23,908 nt of DNA from an uncultured Oscillospiraceae bacterium (GCA_934646175.1 CAKUEI010000017.1:1-23908); one strand, 5' to 3'; counted from the first letter of the stretch, positions 12,456 to 19,787 are shown. Made by a program: numbers and translations. Notes: generated by a model from the sequence alone, not told the origin.

Positions 12456-13823
12456 ATGGACTTTCGCAATGTAGACGATGTGAATGAATTTTATCGGAAG
12501 CGCGCCGAGGAAAACCGCCGCAAGTACGCCGGTGAAACGGTAGACGCTCCGCATTTTACTGTAGACGGTGTCCCCTCCGGCAGTAAGAAGAAGCACGGCT
12601 TCGGCGGCAAGATGGTCGCCCTGGCGCTGGTGTGCGCCCTGGCGGGCGGCGCAGTGGGCGGCGTAAGCGCCGCCGGGATCATCTCCTCCCGCAGCGTAAC
12701 AGCCAGTACCACCATCACGGAAGGGGAACGCCCCACCGCCACGGTGAACACCGTAAAGGCGGACACCAGTACGGAGCTGACCCCCCAGCAGATCTATGCT
12801 TCCTACGTCAACTCCTGCGTGGGCATCAACGCCGGTGTGACCACCAACATCTGGGGCTGGCAGACCACGGCGGCCGTGTCCGGCAGCGGGTTCGTCATCA
12901 CGGAGGACGGCTATATCGTCACCAACTACCACGTGGTGGAAAATGCCCACGACATCAAGGTGACGTTCTCTGACGGCACCAGCTATGATGCCACCTTCGT
13001 GGGCGGCGAGAAGGATAACGACGTGGCCGTTCTGAAGATCAACGCCACCGGTCTCACCCCCGTGGTACTGGGCGACAGCGACAACACACTGGTGGGCGAT
13101 GAGGTTTATACCATCGGCAACCCCCTGGGTGAGCTGACCTACAGCATGACGAACGGCATGGTGTCCGCCCTGAACCGCACAGTCACCAATGAGGACGGCA
13201 TCACCATGAACATGCTGCAGACCAACTGCACCATCAACTCCGGCAACTCCGGCGGCCCGCTCTTCAACCGCTACGGCGAGGTGATCGGCATCACCTCCGC
13301 AAAGCTGTCCGGCAGCAGCAGTTCCTCCTCCAGTGCCACCATCGAGGGGCTTGGCTTTGCCATCCCGCTGAACGATGTAAAAGACATCATCACCCAGCTG
13401 GTGGAGACCGGCACGGTGACGGGAAAGCCCTACCTGGGCATCTCGGTGTCTGATGTGACAGAAGAGGATGCCCAGCGCTATAACCTGCCGCAGGGCGCTT
13501 ATGTAGAGGCCGTCAGCACCGGCTCTCCCGCGGCTTCCGCCGGGCTGAAGGCCGGTGACATCATCACCGCCGTGGGCGACACTCAGGTAACCAGCAAGAG
13601 CGAGCTGGTCAGCGCCAAGAACCAGTATAAGGCGGGTGACACTGCCACCCTCACCGTGACCCGCGGCGGGCAGACTCTGACCCTGAGCATCACCTTCGGC
13701 GAAGAGACCTCCTCCACGAGCACCAGCAGCAATAACAGCAGCAACAGCCAGCAACTGCCGCAGGGCCAGCAAGGCACAGACAGCTACGGCAGCGGCTCCT
13801 TCCCCTTCGGTTGGGGCAACTGA
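12456..13823 (+). CDS. Membrane-anchored HtrA/DegP-type serine protease with PDZ domain
   Basis: A 455-residue protein of the HtrA family, which degrades misfolded proteins at the outer face of the membrane. Order of parts: a cytosolic basic N-terminus (1-50), one membrane helix (about 52-78), a trypsin-like domain with the triad H159 (TNYHVV), D189 (DNDVAVL) and S265 (NSGNSGGPLF), a PDZ domain (about 325-415, with YLGISV and AGLKAGDII), then a Ser/Asn/Gln-rich tail. A run of serines (286-293) interrupts the loop after the active-site serine. ATG 12456 is preferred: AAGGAG lies 9 nt upstream, whereas the longer frame from 12327 overlaps the ytvI end and lacks a site. The promoter is not clear; a CGGGG/CCCCG hairpin sits just before the ribosome binding site. 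Confidence 0.95.
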   Translation: MDFRNVDDVNEFYRKRAEENRRKYAGETVDAPHFTVDGVPSGSKKKHGFGGKMVALALVCALAGGAVGGVSAAGIISSRSVTASTTITEGERPTATVNTVKADTSTELTPQQIYASYVNSCVGINAGVTTNIWGWQTTAAVSGSGFVITEDGYIVTNYHVVENAHDIKVTFSDGTSYDATFVGGEKDNDVAVLKINATGLTPVVLGDSDNTLVGDEVYTIGNPLGELTYSMTNGMVSALNRTVTNEDGITMNMLQTNCTINSGNSGGPLFNRYGEVIGITSAKLSGSSSSSSSATIEGLGFAIPLNDVKDIITQLVETGTVTGKPYLGISVSDVTEEDAQRYNLPQGAYVEAVSTGSPAASAGLKAGDIITAVGDTQVTSKSELVSAKNQYKAGDTATLTVTRGGQTLTLSITFGEETSSTSTSSNNSSNSQQLPQGQQGTDSYGSGSFPFGWGN

Positions 13824-13860
13824 CGGCTGTTTGAGATAAACTTCCCTTCATCTTCTCTCC

Positions 13861-13908
13861 AAAAGAGACAGAGTTCAGTGCAGAGCACTGAACTCTGTCT
13901 CTTTTTTG
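13861..13908. terminator. Bidirectional terminator with a perfect 18-bp stem
   Basis: Arms 13864-13881 and 13885-13902 are perfectly complementary with a 3-nt AGA loop; flanking A3 and T runs extend the pairing to 21 bp. T6 follows on the plus strand, ending htrA transcription. On the minus strand it lies beyond the lipase gene and has a T4 run, so it may serve both. Confidence 0.92.
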
Positions 13909-13973
13909 AGCAGGCTTCGCTGCGCTCTGCGCCTCACGGGGCCGTCGATAACGGACCGTTCGGCGCTCACTTC

Positions 13974-14034
13974 GCGCAAAGTATTTTCGACGACGTACAC
14001 GCCGCCGCCGAAAATGATTCAATCTGATTTGCGC
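13974..14034. repeat. Nested inverted repeat in gene-free spacer
   Basis: GCGCAAA (13974-13980) pairs with TTTGCGC (14028-14034), and inside it ATTTTCG (13983-13989) pairs with CGAAAAT (14009-14015). The surrounding stretch 13909-14080 has no supported gene. Its look, with symmetric ends and codon-like GC blocks, resembles a small interspersed intergenic element, but a second copy is not in this window. Confidence 0.4.
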
Positions 14035-14080
14035 TTGCGGGCGAAAATTCCGCGAGGCCTTTTCATGGTCCCTGCTTCGT

Positions 14081-15025
14081 TTACTTCTTTTCCGCCGGGA
14101 GGTGCATTTCCAGCCAGGCGAGGGTATCCCGGTACACCTCGTCCCGGTTCAGTTCGTTAAGCATTTCATGCCGCCCGCCGGGGTAAAGCTTCATCGTCAG
14201 GTCCCGGACGCCGGCCTTTTCGTACATCCTGTGTACCTTGCGCACTCCTTTGCCCATACCTCCCACCGGATCCTGATCACCAGAGAAGAGATAGATGGGG
14301 GTATTCCGATCCAGGGCGGAAAGGTTCTCTTGATCGCCGATGAACTTCAGCCCCTCCATCATATCGGCAAACATGCTGACCGACGGGGTGAACCGGCACA
14401 GCGGGTCGGCAAGATAGGCGTCCACCACCCGCTCGTCCCGGCTGATCCAGTCCGCTGTGGTGCGGTTGGGAGCGAATTTTTTGTTGTAAGCGCCCAGCGA
14501 GACCTTCTGCACCATGTCGCTGTGGCCCTCCGCCCCCAGCTTTTTCCGTTCATGCAGGGCGATACGGCGGCCCAGCGCCACGTTAAGGCGGGACTCCTGC
14601 CCCGTTCCGGACAGAATGGCGCCGGTGACCGTGCCCGGCCAGCGCAGCAGGTACATTCTGGTGAGGAAAGAGCCCATGGAGTGCCCCATGATGAAGTATG
14701 GAAGGCCGGGCCACCGCTCCCCCGCGATCTCGCGCATACGGTGCACATCGGTGATCACATGCTTCCAACCGTCTTTCTCGCCGAAATAGCCGTACTTTCC
14801 GTCATCCACCGTCAGGCCATGGCCCAGATGGTCCTCGCCGCACACAACGAAGCCGTGCCCTGCCAGAAAACGGGCGAAATGGTCATAACGCCCCACGTAC
14901 TCCGCCACACCGTGGACAAGCTGCAGCACCGCCCGGGGGGATGCGTCTTCCTCCCGCCACTCCACCGCATGGATGGAATGGATGCCGTCGGAGGAGGGGA
15001 AGGTAAATTCCTGCATAGTCACCAT
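14081..15025 (-). CDS. Alpha/beta hydrolase, monoacylglycerol lipase/lysophospholipase-like
   Basis: This 314-residue serine hydrolase belongs to the hydrolase_4 (PldB/MGL) group: HGVAEYVGRYDHFARFL (38-54), HLGHG (66-70), the nucleophile elbow GHSMGS with S116, the acid D252 in SGDQDPVG and H286 in PGGRHEML. The triad is complete. Relatives cleave the last fatty acid from monoacylglycerols or lysophospholipids. No signal peptide is visible, so it is cytosolic or loosely membrane-associated. ATG 15025 has AAGGAG upstream; ATG 15016 is an alternative start. It is divergent from glycerol kinase with only 92 bp between starts, suggesting that released glycerol is phosphorylated by the neighbour. 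Exact ester specificity is not readable from sequence. Confidence 0.9.
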   Translation of the reverse strand: MVTMQEFTFPSSDGIHSIHAVEWREEDASPRAVLQLVHGVAEYVGRYDHFARFLAGHGFVVCGEDHLGHGLTVDDGKYGYFGEKDGWKHVITDVHRMREIAGERWPGLPYFIMGHSMGSFLTRMYLLRWPGTVTGAILSGTGQESRLNVALGRRIALHERKKLGAEGHSDMVQKVSLGAYNKKFAPNRTTADWISRDERVVDAYLADPLCRFTPSVSMFADMMEGLKFIGDQENLSALDRNTPIYLFSGDQDPVGGMGKGVRKVHRMYEKAGVRDLTMKLYPGGRHEMLNELNRDEVYRDTLAWLEMHLPAEKK

Positions 15026-15066
15026 GGCAAATTCTCTCCTTCTGTGTTAAGATGATTCATATCTTC

Positions 15067-15095
15067 AGTTTACGCTGTCGGGCCATGCCCGTCAA
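15067..15095 (-). promoter_or_regulatory. Lipase promoter with a dyad in the spacer
   Basis: On the minus strand TTGACG (15090-15095) and TAAACT (15067-15072) are 17 bp apart. The spacer contains CGGGC-cat-GCCCG (15079-15091), which could be an operator shared with the divergent glpK. No separate glpK promoter stands out. Confidence 0.6.
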
Positions 15096-15117
15096 GCAGG
15101 AAAGGAGACCCACCTCC

Positions 15118-16614
15118 GTGCAGACCTACCTTCTGGCCCTGGACCAAGGTACCACCAGTTCCCGGGCCATTCTGTTCGACCAAAACGGCCAACGTATGGC
15201 CATGGCACAAAAACCCTTTCCCCAGCATTTCCCCCAGCCGGGCTGGGTGGAGCATGACCCCATGGAGATTTTGGAAAGCCAGCTGGCTGCGGTGCGGGAC
15301 TGCCTTGCCCAAAGCGGCGTAACAGGCGGTGAGATCGCCGCCATCGGCATGACCAACCAGCGGGAGACCGCTGTAGTCTGGGAAAAGGCCACCGGAAGGC
15401 CCATTTACAACGCCATCGTCTGGCAGTGCCGCCGGACCGCTTCCCTCTGCGACCAGCTCACAGCAGAAGGCTTCGGCAGCTATGTCCGGGATAAAACCGG
15501 TCTGCTCATCGACGCCTATTTTTCCGGCACCAAATTCAAATGGATTCTGGACGCAGTGCCCGGCGCGCGGGAGCGAGCCAAAAACGGTGAGCTTCTCTGC
15601 GGTACGGTGGACAGCTGGCTGATCTGGAACCTGACGGGAAAACACGTCTCCGACTACTCCAACTGCGCCCGTACCATGCTCTTTGACATCGGCGCACTGC
15701 AGTGGGACGAAACTCTCTGCCGCAGGCTGAACATTCCCCTGTGCATGTTACCCCAGCCGGTCCCCAACAGCGGAGACGCCTTCGGCTGCGTGAAAAACGG
15801 CATCCCCGGGCTGGAGGCTCTGGCGGGCGTTCCCATCCGCGGAGCGGCGGGCGACCAGCAGGCCGCCCTGTTCGGCCAAGGCTGTTTCTTCCCCGGTCAA
15901 GCGAAAAACACCTATGGTACCGGCTGCTTTACCTTGATGAATGTTGGGGAAACCGCCCTGCGCAGCGGCGGCGGTCTGGTCACTTCCGTGGGCTGGAATG
16001 TAGGGGGCAGAACCACCTATGTGCTGGAGGGCAGCGTATTCAATGCAGGTTCCTCCATTCAGTGGCTCCGGGATGAGTTGGGGCTCATCCGTTCCTCTCA
16101 TGAATGTGATGTGCTGGCCGAATCTGTGACGGACAACGGCGGCGTGTATCTGGTATCCGCCTTCACGGGGCTGGGCGCACCCCATTGGGACATGTACGCC
16201 CGGGGCACCGTGGTGGGTCTGACCCGGGGCAGCACTAAGGCGCATCTTGCCCGCGCCGTGTTGGAAGGGATCGCCTATCAGGTAGGTGACCTGGTGGAGA
16301 CCATGGGCCGGGATGTGGACGGCGGCGTCACCGAGCTGCGGGTGGACGGCGGAGCCTGCGTCAGCAATTTTATGATGCAGTTCCAGTCTGACCTTCTGGG
16401 GATCCCCATCGACCGGCCCGCCATGGCGGAGACCACCGCTCTGGGCGCAGCCTTTCTGGCCGGGCTTTCTTCCGGCGTGTGGAGCAGCCTGAACGAGCTG
16501 TCCGCCATCCGCAAAAGTGAACGGATCTTCACTCCCCAGCGCAGTCGGGCAGAAGAGTTCGCCATTTGGCACCGGGCGGTGGAGCGTGCCAAGGGCTGGG
16601 CCGAAGGGCAATGA
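15118..16614 (+). CDS. glpK: Glycerol kinase
   Basis: The 498-residue protein matches GlpK in length (E. coli about 502) and motifs: DQGTTSSR nucleotide loop (9-16), GMTNQRE, WQCRR, AGDQQAALFGQ, KNTYGTGCF, EGSVFNAGSSIQWLRD and the C-terminal DGGACVSNFMMQ. It phosphorylates glycerol to sn-glycerol 3-phosphate with ATP in the cytosol. The start is GTG 15118, preceded by AAAGGAG at 10 nt; the frame is open to 15052 but has no other good site. The loop that carries the HPr-phosphorylated histidine in enterococcal GlpK seems shortened and lacks a histidine here, so PTS activation of that type is unlikely. No glpF or glpD is adjacent; the divergent lipase could supply glycerol inside the cell. Confidence 0.96.
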   Translation: MQTYLLALDQGTTSSRAILFDQNGQRMAMAQKPFPQHFPQPGWVEHDPMEILESQLAAVRDCLAQSGVTGGEIAAIGMTNQRETAVVWEKATGRPIYNAIVWQCRRTASLCDQLTAEGFGSYVRDKTGLLIDAYFSGTKFKWILDAVPGARERAKNGELLCGTVDSWLIWNLTGKHVSDYSNCARTMLFDIGALQWDETLCRRLNIPLCMLPQPVPNSGDAFGCVKNGIPGLEALAGVPIRGAAGDQQAALFGQGCFFPGQAKNTYGTGCFTLMNVGETALRSGGGLVTSVGWNVGGRTTYVLEGSVFNAGSSIQWLRDELGLIRSSHECDVLAESVTDNGGVYLVSAFTGLGAPHWDMYARGTVVGLTRGSTKAHLARAVLEGIAYQVGDLVETMGRDVDGGVTELRVDGGACVSNFMMQFQSDLLGIPIDRPAMAETTALGAAFLAGLSSGVWSSLNELSAIRKSERIFTPQRSRAEEFAIWHRAVERAKGWAEGQ

Positions 16615-16650
16615 CCGTCGGTAAACCTCCATTTCTTACAAACTTTTTTC

Positions 16651-16679
16651 TTGACTTTAGCACCAAAAAGTGCTAAAGT
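16651..16679 (+). promoter_or_regulatory. Promoter of the tyrosine operon, covered by a perfect dyad
   Basis: TTGACT (16651-16656) and TAAAGT (16674-16679) are 17 bp apart. The sequence from 16654 to 16679 is a perfect inverted repeat with 10-bp arms (ACTTTAGCAC and GTGCTAAAGT) around CAAAAA, covering the end of the -35, the whole spacer and the -10. That geometry suits a repressor operator. The core TTAGCAC/GTGCTAA equals the outer part of CIRCE half-sites, but the spacing is far shorter than in CIRCE. An upstream T6 tract (16644-16649) may end glpK transcription, though I see no stem there. Confidence 0.75.
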
Positions 16680-16712
16680 ACCATCAGAATCGGAAAGAAG
16701 GAGGCCGCATCC

Positions 16713-16787
16713 ATGCTGATGAGCACCGCTTACGTGTATGGCTATTACCGCTATTATTGCAATAGCGGCGATCGGTTATGCCCGTAA
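16713..16787 (+). CDS. Tyrosine-rich leader peptide of the aroF-tyrA attenuator
   Basis: A 24-codon ORF starts at ATG 16713, with a consensus AAGGAGG 8 nt upstream, and ends with TAA at 16785. The peptide reads MLMSTAYVYGYYRYY followed by CNSGDRLCP. Six of 24 residues are tyrosine (codons 7, 9, 11, 12, 14, 15), far above normal use. It lies about 27 nt after the promoter and just before a strong terminator that precedes the first two tyrosine-pathway genes. The final two Tyr codons fall inside the left arm of a hairpin. The peptide is probably not functional itself; its translation rate reports charged tRNA-Tyr. An alternative frame from ATG 16738 is hydrophobic, but has no ribosome binding site. 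Confidence 0.85.
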   Translation: MLMSTAYVYGYYRYYCNSGDRLCP

Positions 16788-16833
16788 ACGGATGCCAACG
16801 GCGGGAAGAGAAGGCTTCTTCAGACCGCGGCGC
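16748..16833 (+). promoter_or_regulatory. Attenuator: 1:2 hairpin and candidate 2:3 antiterminator
   Basis: Segment 1 CCGCTATT (16748-16755) and segment 2 AATAGCGG (16761-16768) form a perfect 8-bp hairpin with a 5-nt loop. Segment 2 extended (16765-16776) can instead pair with 16824-16833, inside the left arm of the terminator: four pairs, a 2-nt bulge, two pairs, one G-G mismatch and three pairs. A ribosome stalled at Tyr codons would mask segment 1 and favour this antiterminator; one that reaches the stop codon would mask segment 2 and allow termination. A different local hairpin (16801-16809 with 16817-16828) could also compete. The pairings are my inference. Confidence 0.6.
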
Positions 16834-16859
16834 CCGATGGGCGCCGCGGTCTTTGTTTT
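16822..16859 (+). terminator. Attenuator terminator upstream of aroF
   Basis: Arms 16822-16835 and 16839-16852 are a perfect 14-bp, very GC-rich stem with a GAT loop, followed by TTGTTTT. It starts 34 nt after the leader-peptide stop codon and lies 66 nt before the aroF ATG, inside the only plausible transcript for that gene. Confidence 0.92.
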
Positions 16860-16924
16860 CCACAGTGCGAAGCCGCGGATCTTTGGTGGCAGGCAGAATT
16901 TTGATTTGAAAGGGAGTTTTACCA

Positions 16925-17947
16925 ATGATTCTGATCATGAAGCAGGGATTTACCCAAGAGCAGCTGCAGGAGGCCATTCACGCCATGGAGGACGGCGGCG
17001 TCAAGGTCATGGTGTCCAAGGGCAGCGAGACCACTATTCTCGGCGCGGAGGGCAATTCCGCCCGGCTGGATGAGGAAAAGCTGGGCCAGCTCGCCGGTGT
17101 GGAGCGGGTCATGCGGGTGACGGAGCCGTTCAAGAAGGCAAACCGGAAGTACCACCCCGACGACTCCGTCATCGACATCGGCTGCGGTGTTAAGGTAGGC
17201 GGCAAAAAACTGACCGTCATCGCCGGTCCCTGTTCGGTGGAGGGGGAAGAGCAGATCGTCGGCATCGCAAAATCCGTGAAGGCCTCCGGTGCGACCGCCC
17301 TGCGGGGCGGTGCCTACAAGCCCCGCACTTCCCCTTACTCCTTCCAGGGTATGGGGGTGGAGGGCGTTCGGATGCTGCTGGACGCCAAAGAGGCCACAGG
17401 AATGCCCATCGTCACCGAGCTCATGAGCTCCGACCAGCTGCCCTTTTTCGAAGAGTGCGTGGACGTCATCCAGATCGGCGCGCGGAACATGCAGAACTTC
17501 GACCTTCTGAAAAAAGTGGGCAAATGTTCCAAACCGGTGCTGCTGAAGCGGGGGCTTTCCTCCACCATCGAGGAGTGGCTCATGAGCGCCGAATACATTA
17601 TGGCCGGCGGCAACAACAACGTTATCCTCTGCGAGCGCGGCATCCGCACCTTTGAAACCTATACCCGGAACACCCTGGACCTCTCCGCCGTACTGGCGGT
17701 AAAGCAGCTGTCCCACCTTCCCATCGTGGTGGACCCCTCCCATGCCTGCGGCAAGGCGTGGATGGTGGAGCGCATGGCGCTGGCCGCCATCGCCGCCGGG
17801 GCGGACGGTCTCTTGATCGAGGTGCACAACGACCCGCAGAACGCCTGGTGCGACGGGGCACAGTCCATCACCCCCGCCCAGTTTGATGCGCTGATGCCCA
17901 AGGTGGCCCAGATCGCCGCCTGCGTGGGCCGCACAGTCAGCGACTGA
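16925..17947 (+). CDS. aroF: 3-deoxy-7-phosphoheptulonate synthase, type I-beta with regulatory N-domain
   Basis: DAHP synthase condenses phosphoenolpyruvate and erythrose 4-phosphate, the first step of the shikimate pathway. The 340-residue protein resembles Thermotoga maritima DAHP synthase from end to end: an N-terminal ferredoxin-like domain (1 to about 70), the effector-binding part in that enzyme, then a TIM barrel. Key stretches are AGPCSVEG (100-107), RGGAYKPRTSPYSFQG (127-142), IGARNMQNF (184-192), LLKRG (206-210) and DPSHACG (270-276). Metal ligands C103, H273, E299 and D310 are at nearly the same numbers as in the Thermotoga enzyme. GGGAG precedes ATG 16925. It is the first gene after a tyrosine-rich attenuator and is followed by prephenate dehydrogenase, so both transcription and enzyme activity are probably controlled by tyrosine. 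Confidence 0.96.
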   Translation: MILIMKQGFTQEQLQEAIHAMEDGGVKVMVSKGSETTILGAEGNSARLDEEKLGQLAGVERVMRVTEPFKKANRKYHPDDSVIDIGCGVKVGGKKLTVIAGPCSVEGEEQIVGIAKSVKASGATALRGGAYKPRTSPYSFQGMGVEGVRMLLDAKEATGMPIVTELMSSDQLPFFEECVDVIQIGARNMQNFDLLKKVGKCSKPVLLKRGLSSTIEEWLMSAEYIMAGGNNNVILCERGIRTFETYTRNTLDLSAVLAVKQLSHLPIVVDPSHACGKAWMVERMALAAIAAGADGLLIEVHNDPQNAWCDGAQSITPAQFDALMPKVAQIAACVGRTVSD

Positions 17948-17988
17948 TCGCGCACATCCCTACATTTTCTTTTCCGGAGGTCTTTCTC

Positions 17989-18831
17989 ATGAAAAAATCC
18001 ATTCTGGTCGTGGGCCTCGGCCTGATCGGCGGCTCTCTGGCCATCGGGCTGAAGGGCTTTGAAGATTGCGAGATCATCGGCTGCGATGTGAGCCAGCCCA
18101 CCCTGCGCTTCGCCGCGGAGCATGGCATCTGCGACCGGCTGGTGGAAAAACCGCTGGACGCGGTGCGGGAAGCGGATATGACCCTTTTGTGCCTGCACCC
18201 CCAAGGCATTCTGGACTTTATGGAGCAGTATAAAAATGACTTTAGGCCGGGCAGTCTGGTGACCGACGTGTGCGGCGTAAAGACCGCCATTGTGGAAGGC
18301 TCCCGGGTGCTGCCGCCGGAGGTGGACTTCATCGGCGGGCACCCCATGGCGGGCACGGAGTTTTCCGGCATCGAGCACGCCTTCGGTGAAATGTTCCGCG
18401 GGGCCCACTATCTGGTGACCCCCCGGGAGGACAGCAAGGCGGAACATCTGGACCTTCTGCGGCGGATCGCCATACACATCGGCTTCCGGGATTTCATTTC
18501 TACCACTGTGGAGCAGCACGACGCCATGATCGCCTACACCAGCCAGATGATGCACATCATCGCCCTGTCGGTCTGTGACGATGAGGGTCTGTTCACCTGC
18601 AAGGGCTTTGAGGGCAACTCCTTCCGGGACTGCACCCGGGTGGCGGCGCTGGATGTTCCATTGTGGACGCAGCTGTTCTCCCTGAATGCCCCGGCACTGG
18701 ACAAGGCGCTGGACAAGCTGGAGAAAAATCTGGCTGCCTATCATGCTGTCCTGAAAAGCGGCGACCGGGCGGCACTGTCCGAAAAGCTGGCCTTCTCCGC
18801 CGCCCGGAAGCGGCAGATGAACCTCGAATAA
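17989..18831 (+). CDS. tyrA: Prephenate dehydrogenase
   Basis: This 280-residue enzyme would oxidatively decarboxylate prephenate (or arogenate) with NAD(P)+ on the way to tyrosine. It has an N-terminal Rossmann fold (VVGLGLIGGSLA, 7-18), the catalytic-domain motif GGHPMAGTEFSG (about 116-127) and a helical C-terminal part with FRDCTRVA. No ACT or chorismate mutase domain is attached, so allosteric control must rest elsewhere, perhaps on the upstream DAHP synthase. GGAGG precedes ATG 17989. It lies 41 nt after aroF with no terminator between, so the two genes form one operon under the attenuator. Confidence 0.93.
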   Translation: MKKSILVVGLGLIGGSLAIGLKGFEDCEIIGCDVSQPTLRFAAEHGICDRLVEKPLDAVREADMTLLCLHPQGILDFMEQYKNDFRPGSLVTDVCGVKTAIVEGSRVLPPEVDFIGGHPMAGTEFSGIEHAFGEMFRGAHYLVTPREDSKAEHLDLLRRIAIHIGFRDFISTTVEQHDAMIAYTSQMMHIIALSVCDDEGLFTCKGFEGNSFRDCTRVAALDVPLWTQLFSLNAPALDKALDKLEKNLAAYHAVLKSGDRAALSEKLAFSAARKRQMNLE

Positions 18832-18843
18832 GCGCTTGGGGGC

Positions 18844-18881
18844 TGTACAAATCTCCGGCAGTGCTTTATGATAGCCGGAGA
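18844..18881 (+). promoter_or_regulatory. Promoter of the MBL-fold gene within an inverted repeat
   Basis: TGTACA (18844-18849) and TATGAT (18867-18872) are 17 bp apart. Arms TCTCCGGC (18852-18859) and GCCGGAGA (18874-18881) flank the -10 region symmetrically, which may be an operator. There is no T run after it. The tyrA stop is only 13 bp before the -35. Confidence 0.5.
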
Positions 18882-18902
18882 ACAAGCAAGGAGGCCCAAA
18901 GC

Positions 18903-19787
18903 ATGTATGAACTGATTCCCGCCGGGGAGAACACCTGGTATATGGACTGTCCCGCCAAGGTGGGGCTGGTGCGCACCGGGGACGGGCACGGCGTTTTCAT
19001 CGACGGCGGAAGCGACGACAGCGCCGCAAAAAGGGCGCTGAAGCATCTGGAATCTCTTGGATTGAAGCTGGACGCCGTCTACTGCACCCACTCCCACGCC
19101 GACCACATCGGCGGGTGCCGTTTTTTGCAGAAGCGGACCGGCTGCAGGGTCTATCTCCCCTATGAAGAGCTGGGTTTTGCCGACCTTCCGGTGTTGGAGC
19201 CTGCGTTTCTTTTTGGCGGGCGGCCGCCGGAGGTGCTGCACAATAAATTTCTCATGGCACCGCAGTGCAGCGCAGAAGAGTTGACGGAGGAGGTCCTGCC
19301 GCCGGGGTTCGAGATGCACTTTGTCAGCGGGCATTCCTTCTCCATGGCCCTCTTCAAAACGGGAGACGGGGTATGGTTCATCGGGGACGCCGTCGCCTCG
19401 GAGGAGACGCTTTCCAAGTACCCCATCTCCTATCTGAACGACCCGGAAGAATTTCTGGCGGGGCTGGAAGCATTGAAGGCCCTTTCCGGCGCGCTGTTTG
19501 TCCCCGCCCACGCCCCCGCCTGCCGGGACATCTCCCATCTGGCGGAGGTGAACCGGCAGAACACGCTGGCCCTGTGCGCCATGATCCGGGACATCTGCCG
19601 GGAGCCGGTCTCCTTCGAGGACATCCTGAAAGCGGTGTTCGACCGGCTGGGGCACACCTTGAACTGGATCCAGTACGTGCTGGTGGGGTGCACCCTGCGC
19701 TCCTACCTTTCCGCCATGATGGACAAGGGCGAGATCGTCACCACGGTAAAGGAAAATCGCATTTTGTGGCGGACCGCAGAAAAATAA
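18903..19787 (+). CDS. Metallo-beta-lactamase-fold hydrolase of unknown substrate
   Basis: A 294-residue MBL-fold protein with the zinc motif THSHADHIGG (62-71; H63, H65, D67, H68), a later SGHSFS histidine, a GDAV aspartate and VPAHAP histidine, so both metal sites look intact. After the fold (about 1-210) there is a helical C-terminal part of about 85 residues resembling the DNA-binding-like tail seen in many MBL hydrolases of the glyoxalase II/LACTB2 type. No signal peptide is seen, so it is cytosolic. ATG 18903 has AAGGAGG upstream. Its own promoter and following terminator make it monocistronic, and context gives no substrate. Thioester, lactone or nucleic-acid hydrolysis are all possible in this superfamily. 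Confidence 0.88.
   Translation: MYELIPAGENTWYMDCPAKVGLVRTGDGHGVFIDGGSDDSAAKRALKHLESLGLKLDAVYCTHSHADHIGGCRFLQKRTGCRVYLPYEELGFADLPVLEPAFLFGGRPPEVLHNKFLMAPQCSAEELTEEVLPPGFEMHFVSGHSFSMALFKTGDGVWFIGDAVASEETLSKYPISYLNDPEEFLAGLEALKALSGALFVPAHAPACRDISHLAEVNRQNTLALCAMIRDICREPVSFEDILKAVFDRLGHTLNWIQYVLVGCTLRSYLSAMMDKGEIVTTVKENRILWRTAEK

Noticed and set aside
14019..14066. 15-codon minus-strand micro-ORF (MKRPRGIFARKRKSD) just after the lipase
   Set aside because: No convincing ribosome binding site and it lies in a possible repeat; not supportable without conservation or ribosome profiling.
16659..16676. CIRCE (HrcA) element
   Set aside because: TTAGCAC and GTGCTAA halves match outer CIRCE bases, but the inner TC/GA and the N9 spacing are absent, and no chaperone gene follows.
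16738..17073. Alternative small ORF starting at 16738 with a hydrophobic N-terminus
   Set aside because: No ribosome binding site, reads through the terminator into aroF out of frame; the Tyr-rich frame at 16713 has AAGGAGG at ideal spacing.
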